Of a stretch of 64,000 nucleotides of DNA, positions 1-10,859 are shown one piece after another. This stretch comes from Corythucha ciliata. Its lineage: Eukaryota > Arthropoda > Insecta > Hemiptera > Tingidae. The stretch is from contig CM075941.1 in NCBI GenBank assembly GCA_038030265.1, forward strand, positions 14,136,001-14,200,000, in the 5' to 3' direction. The position numbers and the translations under genes were made by a program. Below the pieces are notes generated by a model that saw only the letters and a list, made by a program, of their open reading frames with translations, did not search any database and was not told where the DNA came from. How positions within the stretch are numbered: the first letter of the stretch is position 1; every line of letters begins with the position of its first letter.

Positions 1-610
1 GGATTTCGGATCATCGCAACTATAAAATGTCAATCTGTTGACCCATTCAAAAATCAATTTCAGGATTCGACTTGTTTAAATAATTTTAAATAATCTGCGA
101 AATTGGGTTAAGAAGGAGTGAAAATACGCAGAGCTTGAGGTTTGTACGTGGGCGTATTTTTAGAGCGCAAATATCCTCGATTCCGGCGGTATCTAGAGGT
201 GGGCAGTTGCCCTCCCCTAGAGTCGAAAACGATGACCTATTGTTAGTGGGGCAGCTGCCCTACTAGATACCGCCGGATGTACAAATCGAAGATTTTTGCG
301 CCCTAAAAATACATTTTCGCAGATCTGACTAAACTACAAGGCTCTCATATACTATATCATCAAACCCCCAATTTTGCGAATTTGTAAACCGATTTCGCCC
401 TCAAAAAACAGTTTTGAGCGTTTGGCTCACTCAAAACAAACTGCTCATATTTCGCCATCTAAAAAACATAAATTCGCGGATTTTTTCCCGCGAAAGCCGT
501 GGGTTTCGGTGGCTGGAAAATCAATTTTGTGGGGTTGACTAATTCAACGAGATTTTGCAGATTTTTCAACGGGGAGCTACTCGTTCTAAATAACTCACTG
601 AAAACCTAAT
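1..610 (+). repeat. Family B degenerate ~31-bp direct repeat array
   Basis: Imperfect units of about 31 bp recur head to tail. Each reads roughly 'aatttcgcggatttggctc' followed by 'tttcaaaaacc'. Units are heavily diverged and no ORF runs through them. The array is interrupted by the hairpin at 153-313. The same family recurs at 4091-4830, 20040-21840, 30960-31240 and 55010-55740 in this orientation, and reversed at 27850-29420 and 51060-52290. Confidence 0.7.
153..313. repeat. Inverted repeat (hairpin), arms ~60 bp
   Basis: The left arm (153-212) and right arm (248-313) are imperfect reverse complements. Both contain 'ccggcggtatctag' or its complement, and both end in a 'tatttttag.gcgcaaa' stretch. 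It looks like a small foldback or MITE-type insertion in the family B array. No clear target duplication is seen. Confidence 0.6.
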
Positions 611-689
611 TTATCGGATTACGCTTCTCCGAAATCTAAAATCGCCAGCTTAGTGATATAATTAGCAGTTTTGTGCAAACATTATCAGT

Positions 690-3115
690 ACCTACTAGAA
701 TCGCCATTTTTGTTTTACAATCGCCATTTTTGTTGTGCCAAAATTTCAATTTTTGTGCTAAAACTACCAGTTTCCTTGTGAATTTTTTAGTTTTGTGCTA
801 AAACCACTTGATTTATTTTTAGGGTGAAATCACCAGTTTGTAGTAAAAACACCTGTTTCCTGTTAGCAGTTTTGCGGTAAAAATTTCAATTTTGGGTTTA
901 AAAACGTCAGTTTGGAGGAGAAGTTGCCAGTTTTGTGATAAAACCAAGAGTTTGGGGGTAAATGTTTTATTTGGAGGGAAATTTGTCAAATTTGGTTCGA
1001 GGTTAAAATCACTAGTTCTTGAAATCTTCAGTTCTGGTATAAAACGTCAGTTTGGCGTGGAATTCTTAGTTTTGTAGGATCAAACCTCGAAAAGTGACGA
1101 TTTTAGTCCAATACATTGTATTGTGACATTATATTGATACACTCGTAAATTTATATCGAAACTGAAGATTAAACTAAATATGTCAATTTTTCCTCAAAAA
1201 TGAAAATTTTACCGAAACTGGTGGATTTACCACAAAAAAGACGTTTTTTAACCCAAAATTCAAGTTTCTATTTTAAAAAAATTACCAGAAAACTGAATTT
1301 TCATTAAGAGACTGCCGATTTCCTCCATAAAAAAAAATTTAAAAAGAGTGGTTTGACCTCAAAACTGAAAATTTCGTGAGAGTTTTCAAGAGATTTAACG
1401 TGAAATCATAGTTTTGAGAAAAATGTCAGTTTTGGAGTGAAATTGTCCGTTTTGGCGTAAAAAATCCAGTTTTGGGGTAAAACAATCACTTTTGGGGGGA
1501 TAACCACCAGTTATAGGGTAAAATCGTCAGTTTAGATACGTAACGTGAGTTTCTGCGATGAAAACCGTCATTTTTCGGATACATTTGTCAGTTTTTGTAG
1601 TGAAATATTCGGAAAACATTGAAGTCAAATCATCAATTTGACCTTATTCGGTGGAAACAAGGTAAAATAAACTTTTTTGGGGTAAAATATTTAATTTTGA
1701 GGTGAAACCGTAAATAATTTTTGGGGCAAAATCGCAAGTTTAGTAGTGACATCTTTTGGGGTAACACGTCTGCTTTGGCGCGAAATTGTCTGTTTTGGGG
1801 TAATCTCGTCTTATTTGGGGAAAAATCGTAAGTATTATGCTGAAATCTTCGGTGTTGGGGTGAAATCGTCAGTATTTTGGTGAAATTGTGAGTTTTGAAT
1901 TAAAGTCGTCAGACTTTTCAAGGCGTATCGGGGTAAAATCATCCGTTTTGGGGAAAATGTCAGTTATAGTGTGAGTTTTGGGGTAAAATGTCCAGTTTCG
2001 GGGTGATGCCGTCAGTTTTAGGGTCAAATTTGTAGTTTAGGGGCATAACATGAGTTTTTTTTTTTTTAGTATATGAAATCGTTATTTATGTGCACACAAA
2101 ACAGTTTTAGGTAATATGGACAGTTTTGACTTATTATTTCTCAATAACAAGTCTTCGTAATCGTATCGGGAAAAAATTTTTTTGACCCCCCCTCAAAATT
2201 TGTAGTTTTACGTTTCAAAGTGCGTAGAATCCAAATCTGAAAAAAAAAAAATGTCCGTCCGCCGTCAAGGCCATATCTTGCCCTAGAATTGCTCGAAAAA
2301 ACTCGTTCTTTCGCACATAGACTCCATTTGGGGTCTAGTTGGTCTTAACATCTGGTCAGTTTGATCAAATAACTCCCTGGGGTTTTATGGGCCAAAAGCG
2401 GGTCCAAAATGGGGATTTTCAAAGGATTTGGGATCATAGGGGTATGGGGTGTCGATTTTCATGTAATTTCAAGCAGGATTTGACTACATCCATGATAAAC
2501 CCATAAACAGTCGAAATAATAAGGCATTGTTCGATAATTCACAGCGTTTTTGTAGTGAAACCATCGAAAGAACATTCCAGGTTTGGCGTAAAATCGTCAG
2601 TTCTAAAGTAAAATCTCCAATTTTCTCGTAGAATAAACATTTAAGTAATAAATGAATAAACAATTTTCTAGTTTAATACAGTCAGTTTTGTATTAACATA
2701 AACAGATTGCCAGATTCTGAGTAATATTCATTTTTGAGGTAAAATCACCAATTTTGTAGTGACATCTCTAATTTTGGGACAACACATCATTTTGGCGTGA
2801 AATTGTCTGTTTTGGTGTAATATGTCGCTTTATATAGAAACAACTCCTAAAATCATCAGTTTTGTGTTAAAATTCAAAAGTTTGTGTTAAAATTGTTAAG
2901 ATTTTTTCCAGAAAGAGCTGCCAGTTTTTGGAGTAGGCGCATAGGTATAACGTGAGTTTTGGGGGTAAAATCACCAGTTGTGTTGTGATAACTTCAGTTT
3001 TGGGGTAGCACTTTGGCTTTTGCGAGAATAATTGTCTGTTTCAGAATAAAATATTCAGTTTTTAGAGTAAAATCTTCAGTTTTGGATTTTAAAATGTCAG
3101 TTTTTAACGTCTCTC
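690..3115 (+). repeat. Family A degenerate ~21-bp direct repeat array
   Basis: About 2.4 kb of short imperfect units of about 20-22 bp, typified by 'ttttggggtaaaatcgtcag'. Units drift strongly and contain A/T runs. The array is broken by the dispersed repeat at 2252-2502. The reverse-complement array lies at 56096-57470. In both places the array borders element F (3116-3560 and 55746-56095), so array and element seem to form one composite unit. No coding potential is seen. Confidence 0.7.
2252..2502 (+). repeat. Dispersed repeat G, copy 1
   Basis: About 250 bp homologous to 36575-36907 in the same orientation. Shared landmarks include 'ccatatcttgccctag', 'ctcgttctttcgcacata' and 'gggattttcaaagg'. 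Both copies end near 'ataaaccc'. This copy lacks a GC-rich insert of about 50 bp that copy 2 carries just after 'tgtccgtccgccgt'. It is presumably a mobile element; no ends or coding sequence were identified. Confidence 0.7.
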
Positions 3116-3560
3116 AGGCAAGAAGTATTGGAGGGCTAAGCCCTTCCTACAAGTATCAATATTTTGGGGGAAAACATTGACATTTTTTGGACTGAAAATC
3201 CTAAATAGAAGTCTACAACGATATTTTACGATCGGGAATGTATTACTTTTTGACGGATTCTGACCCTTTTGTAGGGTGATTTCTAGATATTTGTGAGGTA
3301 TAAAGTGAAATGGAAGGCTTCAGGGGGTGAAATCACTGTCTTAATTGCTCTTGATCGATTGTATCTGCACTTGATAATTTCAATTCCACCTACCCATTGG
3401 GACGCTATTAAATTAGCAAGTTTGTTTTGTATGTGAAGAGAAAAAATACTGTCGTCGAAGTCCCCCCCTCTCCCCATAGAATCAGTACCCTGGTGCTTAT
3501 ATCCGAAGCCTCATGTTTAATAAGACTCCTCATCGCGTCGAGTTGGCAATGAGTTTCCTC
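3116..3560 (-). repeat. Dispersed element F, diverged copy (reverse)
   Basis: Read on the minus strand, about 3116-3290 matches 55860-56095 and part of 31340-31655. Shared stretches include 'aaagggtcag.atccgtcaaaaa', 'tgtcaatgttttccccc' and 'agggcttagccctcc'. The distal part (3290-3560) is too diverged to align by eye. It adjoins family A in the same relative order as the 55.7-kb copy, so the pair is inverted across the window. Confidence 0.55.
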
Positions 3561-4090
3561 GCTAAACTGATGGTTTCCCTGTTCAATTTTATGCTCCAGG
3601 AAGGAGCTCGAAGCTGTGTATAGAGATAGATGGGAGCAATAATAATTCTCATACTTTTCGCTTCCTCTACAAAAAACATGTTTCCTGGCTCGCCCCCAGG
3701 TGGAGCTGGTGCCACCCTAGGGTTGCCACATAGCCCAGGGCTCTTCGCCCGGAGGTATATATTTACGGTTTTGTGTTGAGGGGGGGGGGGTACTTTTTGA
3801 ACACAAGGGACAACCTGGATTCAAAGGACTAATCAGAAGGCGGTTAGAGAGGTCCGAAATCGGCGGGGCCATTCTGAAATTTCTCGAACATGTTTTTAGG
3901 GCCAACCACCGTGTTACCTTCAGCTCTTCGCATAAATGTTCTTGTCAATCTGAAGGTCCAAATACTTCGCTCATTCATTTTATACTCATCTGGGGAGTGA
4001 TGGAGTCTTTTTGGTTAGGGCTTCTCACGGTTAGTCATGTGCAGACCTAGAAGAGGACGCACCCACCCCTGAGCCATTGCAGTTAGTCGA
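3561..4090. other. Unrecognised non-coding stretch
   Basis: No gene, RNA or repeat family recognised. It contains a G run near 3780 and a 'gggttgccac' stretch near 3721 of the kind found at transposon ends, but no partner end was identified. Short ORFs here have no recognisable domain. Confidence 0.4.
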
Positions 4091-4830
4091 CAGCAGTGAA
4101 AATTTTGTCAGTGAAGTTTGATTTGGCGATCCAAAAATGGGCTGTTCGGTCTCAAAACACGAATTACGTCTTCAAACTTGGATTTATTGGCCCAGCAAAT
4201 CGAAATTTCACGGCAAAATAAGTTTACAGGCTGAAATTTAACACTCTTGCCCCAAAAAATATTGTGACCCCAGAAATGGCCATAATCCGCAGCTTTGACC
4301 CCATTGAACTAGAATTTCGCTAATTTAACATTTCTATTCCCAAATTTCGCGGATTATTGTGGCACTCAAGTGACACAATTTCTCGGGTTTTGCTCACTCA
4401 AAAAGCTGATTTCACGGATCGGCACGTAAGAAACCAATTTCGAGTGGTTGACTCCTTTAAAAAAAAAAACAATTTCGCGGATTTCACACCTTTGAAATCA
4501 AAATGTCCGGACGTTCGCTCATTTTAAAAAGAAATTTCTAGCTTTTTCAGACATGAAATTTCGCAGTGTTGGCTTATCGGCTCATTAAAAACCAATTTCA
4601 CGGGGTTGACTCACCCGAAAAAGCAAGTAATTTCGCCTGCTTCGTTGCATGAGATTTTGCGCTATTCAAAAATCTATTTTGAGGATTTGTCTCATTTAAA
4701 TAATCACTTCCGGGGTTTCAGCTCTTTTAATGTCTTAGATCTGGACCTTTCAGAAACCAATTTAGCAGATTCGGCATCTTCAAAAACGACATTTCTTGGG
4801 GTTTTGGGTCAGTTGAGACCCAGATAAATA
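4091..4830 (+). repeat. Family B degenerate ~31-bp repeat array
   Basis: Same family and orientation as 1-610, with units alternating 'aatttcgcggatt' and 'gctcatttaaaaacc' motifs. One 73-codon frame (4606-4827) runs through it by chance: its peptide echoes the repeat and has no domain. Confidence 0.7.
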
Positions 4831-4984
4831 CCTGGAAAAACATGAAATCCTAGGAGATTGATGAATTTTCCTCATGAGCTGAACTGTGAATCCGCACCCT
4901 GTTCAGAGCCTCGTGGGCCCGAGCGTTTGTTCAGAGCTTTCCGTAGTTTGAGTGTGTTGTGGTGATTGCATTTTGAGGGAACAT

Positions 4985-6310
4985 CTTGAGATCTGAGCGT
5001 TTTTGTGATTGGAGCTGTTTGTGGCTTGAAAATTGAGAAAAAGCTACAATAGACAAAAAGTGTTAATTCATCGTTATATGTGAATACATCGTTAATTTGC
5101 TGCTAAAACGCATATAAAAAGTATTCGCTACTAAAATTGAGAAAAATTGCTAATTCGCTGCTAAAATTGGAGAAAAGCGCTCATTCAAAGCTACACTTGA
5201 GGAAACGCTAATTTGCGATTTCTCGAGGCAACTTAGGACTGAAAATGAGAAAAATCGCTCATTCGGGGCTAAAATTAGAAAAAGCGTTAATTCGCGGGTG
5301 AAATTGGGAAAAGCGATAATTTGCGGCCAAAATTGAGAAAACGCCGATATTCGTGGTTTTTTAGGCAACTTAGTGGCTAAAATTCAGAAAAACCGCTAAT
5401 TTATGGCTACAGTGGAACCTGAATAGCTCGAACCTCAGTAACTCGAATTCCTCGATAAACCGAATTGACTTTTCCTGAATCCCCTTGACTTTCCTTACAA
5501 TTTGCCTTCATTTTTACCCTAATAAGTCGAACTGAAACCTCGATAAGACGAATTTTCTTAGGTTCATGGACCAAAATATCCTCCTAAAGAACCTCTTAAG
5601 TCCTCCTTTTACCTCTATAATTTATCACGTCGAAAAGGGGATTCAGAAGAGGCCTTCTAACCTTTGACCTCCATAACTCAAAATCGGTTATTCTAGGCCC
5701 GATAACCCGAACTCCGGTTAGTCGAGTGATAACTCGAATTTTGTCATTTACCCGTTGCATTCAAGTTATCGAGGTTCCACTGTACACGTAAAAAACTCGC
5801 TAATTCCATGCTTGAATTGAGGGAAAGCGCAAATTCGTGGCTAAATGTGACTAGACCTCAAATAAGTCAGTTCTCAAATTGAGAAACAGCGCTAATTTGC
5901 TGCTAAAATGGGGACAAAGTGCTAATTCACTGCAAAAATTGAGAAAAAGCGCTAATTCACCGCTAAAATGGAGAAAACCCACAAAATAATGGGTAAATGT
6001 GAAAAAGTCGCTAATGCGATGCTAAATTCAAGAACAAGCGTTGATTTGTAGCTATAAATGTGAAGGCACGATGATTCACTGCTGCAGTTTAGGAAAAGCG
6101 CTAATTCACGGTTAAATGGAAAGACATCGCTAATATAAGCTGAAATTGATAAAAATCACTTATTCACTGCTAAAATTTAGAAAACTCAAATTCATGATTT
6201 TTGGGGTCAACTTCGTGGCTAAAATTCAGAAAAAGCACTAATTCATGGCTAAATGCGAAAAAATTGCTAATTCACTGCTAAAATTGAGGGAAAGCGATAA
6301 ATTCATGGCC
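4985..6310 (+). repeat. Family C degenerate ~30-bp repeat array
   Basis: Imperfect direct repeats of about 30-32 bp typified by 'gctaattcgcggctaaaatt' followed by 'gagaaaaagc'. A TA-flanked transposon (5410-5782) interrupts the array, which resumes on the far side. Family C is the commonest repeat in the window and occurs in both orientations. Confidence 0.75.
5410..5782. mobile_element. Non-autonomous pogo/Tigger-like (Tc1/mariner) element
   Basis: 373 bp with terminal inverted repeats: the left end starts 'cagtggaacct' and the right end reads 'aggttccactg'. A TA dinucleotide lies on each side, as expected for a Tc1/mariner-superfamily target duplication. Both ends carry 'cgata.ctcgaa'-type sequence typical of pogo/Tigger termini. 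There is no transposase ORF, so it depends on a source element elsewhere. It inserted after the family C array formed. Confidence 0.75.
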
Positions 6311-9134
6311 GAGATATCTCACTAAGATTACCGTCACAGACCCTGATAGGTGTAGTTTCCTCAGTGATTACTGATTACATCATACACAAGCCTTGGATTT
6401 CCTGGCCAAATATAATCAATTTCAGTGGTTATTTAACAGCTTTCGTCCCACGTGGGTTAAGGGTTATTGGAAAGCAAAATTGGCAATTTTTTTGGTAGAA
6501 TATTCTAAAGGTTGGATAATTTCTGTGGTCGGTGCTTTTTTGAGGTTTAAACCTTTTCAAGAGATAGCCAAAATAAATATGTATAGCGCTCAAGTAAAAT
6601 GATTCTAAGATTTTTTTTGTTTAGACAGGGATTTTTTTAGCTTCCCAAATTGAAGCGAGATATTTTTTGGGCTGGAGATATTCTCGGCCCGGCCGGAGAC
6701 CGGAAATCGGGACCCAGGACCCAGGCCCGTATAGACTCCGGGCGAAAACCGGAGATCTGGTAACCCTATACCACCCTCAAGACCTGACGGCACCTTTTTC
6801 TCTATAACGGTCAAATTTTCTCGACCTTAAAAATAATAAAATGTATACTTTTTCAACGTTTTCCGGTATACGAACGTATACATAGACGCCGTTCTTCTCT
6901 TCTACCGCGACACTATACCGCAAAAGTTTTAGCGTCCGACCAAATTTACAGGATATAAAAAGAGGACAATGGACTTTTATAAAGCACTTAACAGAGCCCG
7001 GCAGTTTGCAACGTTTCAATCCGATCTCCCCCCTCCCACAACACACCACCGTATAACCACCCTTTTGGTGACTGAAGAAGAGAAAGAAATTATGAGATTT
7101 AACGAGCTTTAATGTCGTCCTCTTTTATTGTCACATTGTTAGTGCCCACGACCCCCCCCGGCCCCCCCCCGAAAAATTGACGTAAATGACGGAACTGTCT
7201 TATTATCGAAAATGTATTGTCATTTTCGACGATTTTACGCATCCCGACGAGGTGTTTTTATTTAAAAATATTCTTATACCCGAGTGTTTCCGTTGAACGA
7301 TTTGTGTGGCTAGCTGTGAGGGGGGTAATGTTTAACTACTTAATAGTTAGTACGGCGACTGCTAAATTTTGCCCGCGTAGCGACAGAGAGAAAAAAAGGT
7401 CGCCCTTCAAAAGAGTCTTCTTCCTGAATGTCTTTTGGCATTCTAGTTTCAGTCACTGTGTTTGACAAGTGGAGAGCGTATTATTTTAGAGAGAAGAGTT
7501 CACCTTGTTTTTTATTTACCGAATGAAAATTTTTACTTCGACCTAATATTTAAACAGATAACGGAAGATGAGCTACAACCTGTTGAATTCGGTTTTTTAA
7601 AGGAAAAACTTTTCTTTTCGAATAAATAATAAAATCCGGGATGGTGAGTACAAAACCAAAAATTGTTGTCATTATTGTTTACTCCGATGACTTGTCGTAC
7701 TTCCCAGGAGCGTGAGGTGTTTTAGTTGTCAAATTACTAGAAAAAAAAAAGGTTGACGGCTGCGTATTGTTTTTAACGGGGAAGCCGCGAAAGATTGGAC
7801 ATTGTTCCGAGAAACACTTGAAATTTTCTAGGACCTTAGTCATTTGCCCCCCCCCCCCCCTCACCGTAGAATAAAGGAAAATTCAGTATCGGGGCAGATG
7901 TGTCCTTTGAATTGGACTGGGGGGGGGGGGTCTCACAGGAGACGTTTTTCACAGATAATCTGCTCCTCTTGACACGTTCAATTATGTCTCACATAAATGA
8001 GGCCCTTAACCAAGAATTTATCGCCATTATTACGTCCTCCAGGTTTTGACCCCAATTCCTTTTTATTCTACCCTTGCCAATCAATTGTTATTGATGAGTA
8101 CTACTGCCAGGAAATGGACCCCGGCGAAGGCTAAGTACTATACCCAATCTTGTTAAAAATACCTGCAAGGTGTCAACAGATAACTTTTTTTTTCGAAAAA
8201 AAAAACCCTCTTAACTCTACACCACACAGCTACCCACGTGTACAGCTATTAACAATTGATTACTGCATATTTTGATTATTTAACCCGTTTTGTTGCGTAT
8301 TTTTCGGAGGCGGCGGGGGGCGTTGCGATTGCAATCTATATTGTCACCAAAATACTTGGCTTTCCATTAAATAGGCTTTCAAAACAAAAACAGATCTCTG
8401 CACGTTGATCTTGTCGTAAGAAGGACGCGGAGGTTGGTGAGGAGAGGAGAAGAAAATAATTGAAGTACATTAAAGAGTGGGGGGGGGGATTTTTTAATTA
8501 GGCGATAAAAAAAACTTACAAATTTCGTTAGAATTAAAAGAACAATGACAGATGAGTGAAGTACCCCCGCGGGTCCAAATAAAGGGATAAGTCCTTTCGC
8601 GAATTAATTCATTGTCTAATAATCGAGCAACTGGAAAAGATCGTTTGGACAAAAAAAAAAAAAAGATTCCTCGGACCCGAGGGATAACATCTCCTATAAA
8701 AAGTACGTTATTTATTTATTTATTTTTAATATTTTACGCTCGTTTGCTTCTGCTTTTTTTTGATTATGGAAGTTTCTGGCGATAAGAAGTAAGAACCGTT
8801 ATTCTATCGATCAAAATATACTTTCCGGGGGTATAAATAAATATATTAAAGGAATTTAGATAAGAAAACAAATTACAGTTCAACGCGAGTGTTTTGTTTT
8901 GCATATTTTACTACCCCTAACCCCCCGCCTTCCACCTCATTTTAAATGCGTGCAATTACAATTTTGCTACCGCAGTCACGCTGTTAAGTTCTAAACATTA
9001 GTGAACTTGGGACTTATGCGGTGTACTTGTGGTTCGCATTCAACGGCACGACGCGACGCTTCCAGTAATTTGTGTTAGGTACTTCAACAACTATATTATT
9101 ACTGTCGCTATGTTACCGGCAAAGAGGGAAATCC

Positions 9135-9288
9135 AGGCATTGTGGGAAATGCCTATAGGTATTGTTAACAATGCCTGGAGTGAAATCAGTCAATGTGGGA
9201 AAAGGGGGTGAAAGAAGAATTATTTCCCATTTTGCCTAGGCATTGTGCACATTACCTAACGCTGAGTAGGCATTGTGCGCAATGCCTA
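9135..9288. repeat. Four near-palindromes of consensus AGGCATTG-n-CAATGCCT
   Basis: Four 20-22 bp inverted repeats lie at about 9135-9154, 9157-9176, 9237-9258 and 9267-9288. Each has half-sites related to aggcattg and caatgcct around a short centre. The fourth (taggcattgtgcgcaatgccta) is close to perfect. They could be paired ends of small elements, protein-binding sites or cruciform-forming DNA; the sequence alone does not decide. Confidence 0.65.
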
Positions 9289-9374
9289 ACACCACACCTG
9301 CACCACTACACTGAAAGACAAACGAACGAACCTTTTTACTCAATTTTAAACTCAGGGAATCAGCAGCTTTTCTT

Positions 9375-9422
9375 CAGATTTATATAATATATAATATTAT
9401 ATAACATATAATATAATATAAG
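9375..9422. repeat. AT-rich simple tract (TATAA/ATATA)
   Basis: A run of about 45 bp of almost pure A/T with irregular 'tataat' units, between the palindrome cluster and the reversed family C array. It is a simple-sequence tract and should not be read as a TATA box. Confidence 0.7.
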
Positions 9423-9434
9423 AATGAGTGTTTT

Positions 9435-10800
9435 TTGTCAACCTCAGCCGCGAATTTACGACTTTTCTCCCTTTTAACTGTGAATTACCGGCTTTTCTCA
9501 AATAAATGCAAGAATTATCATATTATCCGAATGTCAGCCACGAATTGGCACTTTTCCACTATTTCAGCCGTGAATATTAGCACTTTTTGCCACGCTCTTT
9601 CCCCTAGACTAGCACATTTGCGCGCATACTCAATTTCAGCCTCCCATTTTCTCTGTTTTAGCATTATCCCTACTTCAGCACGATGCTGCCATCAGATACC
9701 CCCTGCGCGCTGCGCCACGCCCACCGTACTGGTTGCCTTGAGAAATTTTGTCCGTATTTTTCCCAAGTTTGAAGTCCATATTCTCAATATTAGCCGCGAG
9801 CAGTAAAATTGTAGTCATGAAGTTAGGTACTTCGCGATCGCAGTGATTAATCGCCGATTTTTCTAAATTGTATTGCCACGAATCAGCAATTTTTCTGGAT
9901 TTTAGCCGTGAATTAGCGTTTTTCTCTGTTTTAGCGGTCAATTAGCGCACTTTTCTCAATTTTAGTTATGAGTAAACGTTTTTCTCAATTCTACCCCTTC
10001 AATTCTAGAGGTTTTTTCATTAGCATTTTTCTCAATCCTATCCGCGAATTAGGTAGTGATTTTTCTGAATTGTAGCTATGAACGCGCGTATGTCTCTGTT
10101 TTAGCCTCCAATTAGCATTTTCCCTCAATTTTAGCCCAGGGGCCTTATTCTCTAACGAAATAGAAACGTTGCTTTGGAAGAAACGTTGAAATCTCATTCA
10201 TAAAATTAAGAAAACTGAACGGAAACATATGATTTTTGAAAAAAGCAATGCTGAAAAAAGTTAGTGAATAAGGCCCCTGAATTAACGTTTGTGCCAAATT
10301 TAGCCGCGAATTAATGGGTTTTCTTTATCAATTTTAGCCGCAAATTGGTGATATGTCTCAATTTTTTCTCGTGAAATAGCAATTTTTTCCAACTTGTGCC
10401 TTTGAATTAGCGCTTTTTTAAAAAATTTTAGCCGTGTGTTTGTGATTTCTTCAGTTTTATCCGTTTATTCGCGTTTTGCTACACTTTATTCCAATTTAGC
10501 GCTCTTTCTAAATTTATCTGCAAGGTTTGTGAGGTAGGTTGGAGTCGAGGAAATTTCGAGGAACGACTTGGCATACGGGCCTTAGTGATTTGTCTCAATT
10601 TTACCTGCAAATAAGCTTTTTATTTTTTGTTTTTTCAATTCGCGCCGTGAATTGGCTCTTTTCCAAGCCATAAATAAGTTGCCTTCAGAAGCCGCTAATG
10701 GGTGTTTTCTCAATTTTAACCGCGAATTAGTGTTTTTATCAATTTTATAGCCTCGAATGGTCATTTGTCTCAGTTTTAGCCGTGAATTAGTGATTTTTTC
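9435..10800 (-). repeat. Family C repeat array, reverse orientation
   Basis: On the plus strand the units read 'ttttctcaattttagccg' then 'cgaattagcg', the reverse complement of the array at 4985-6310. A short inverted-repeat element interrupts it at 10137-10279. At about 10.80-10.86 kb the polarity flips to forward. The 60- to 123-codon frames here simply translate the repeat. Confidence 0.75.
10137..10279. mobile_element. 143-bp inverted-repeat (MITE-like) element
   Basis: It begins 'caggggccttattctctaac' and ends with the near-perfect reverse complement 'gttagtgaataaggcccctg', inside a reversed family C array. The 20-bp termini differ at one or two positions. It has no coding capacity and no clear target duplication, so the superfamily is unassigned. 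Confidence 0.65.
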
Positions 10801-10859
10801 CTACGCGGCTATTGAGAACTATGGTTTGGGTCCACGTGGTTCTCAGTGCATCTTGTGGT

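Larger units (their letters stand above)
6311..9434. other. ~3.1 kb with no recognisable gene
   Basis: Mostly unique-looking AT-rich sequence with long C or G homopolymers (near 7150, 7850 and 7920), a TTTA microsatellite near 8706-8730 and a short GC-rich patch at 6690-6780. The longest frames (90 codons at 6777-7049 minus; 82 codons at 7217-7465 plus) have no recognisable domain or splice context. A palindrome cluster and an AT tract are listed separately. Confidence 0.4.

Noticed and set aside
9435..9806. 123-codon plus-strand ORF
   Set aside because: It translates reversed family C repeats; no domain and no splice context.
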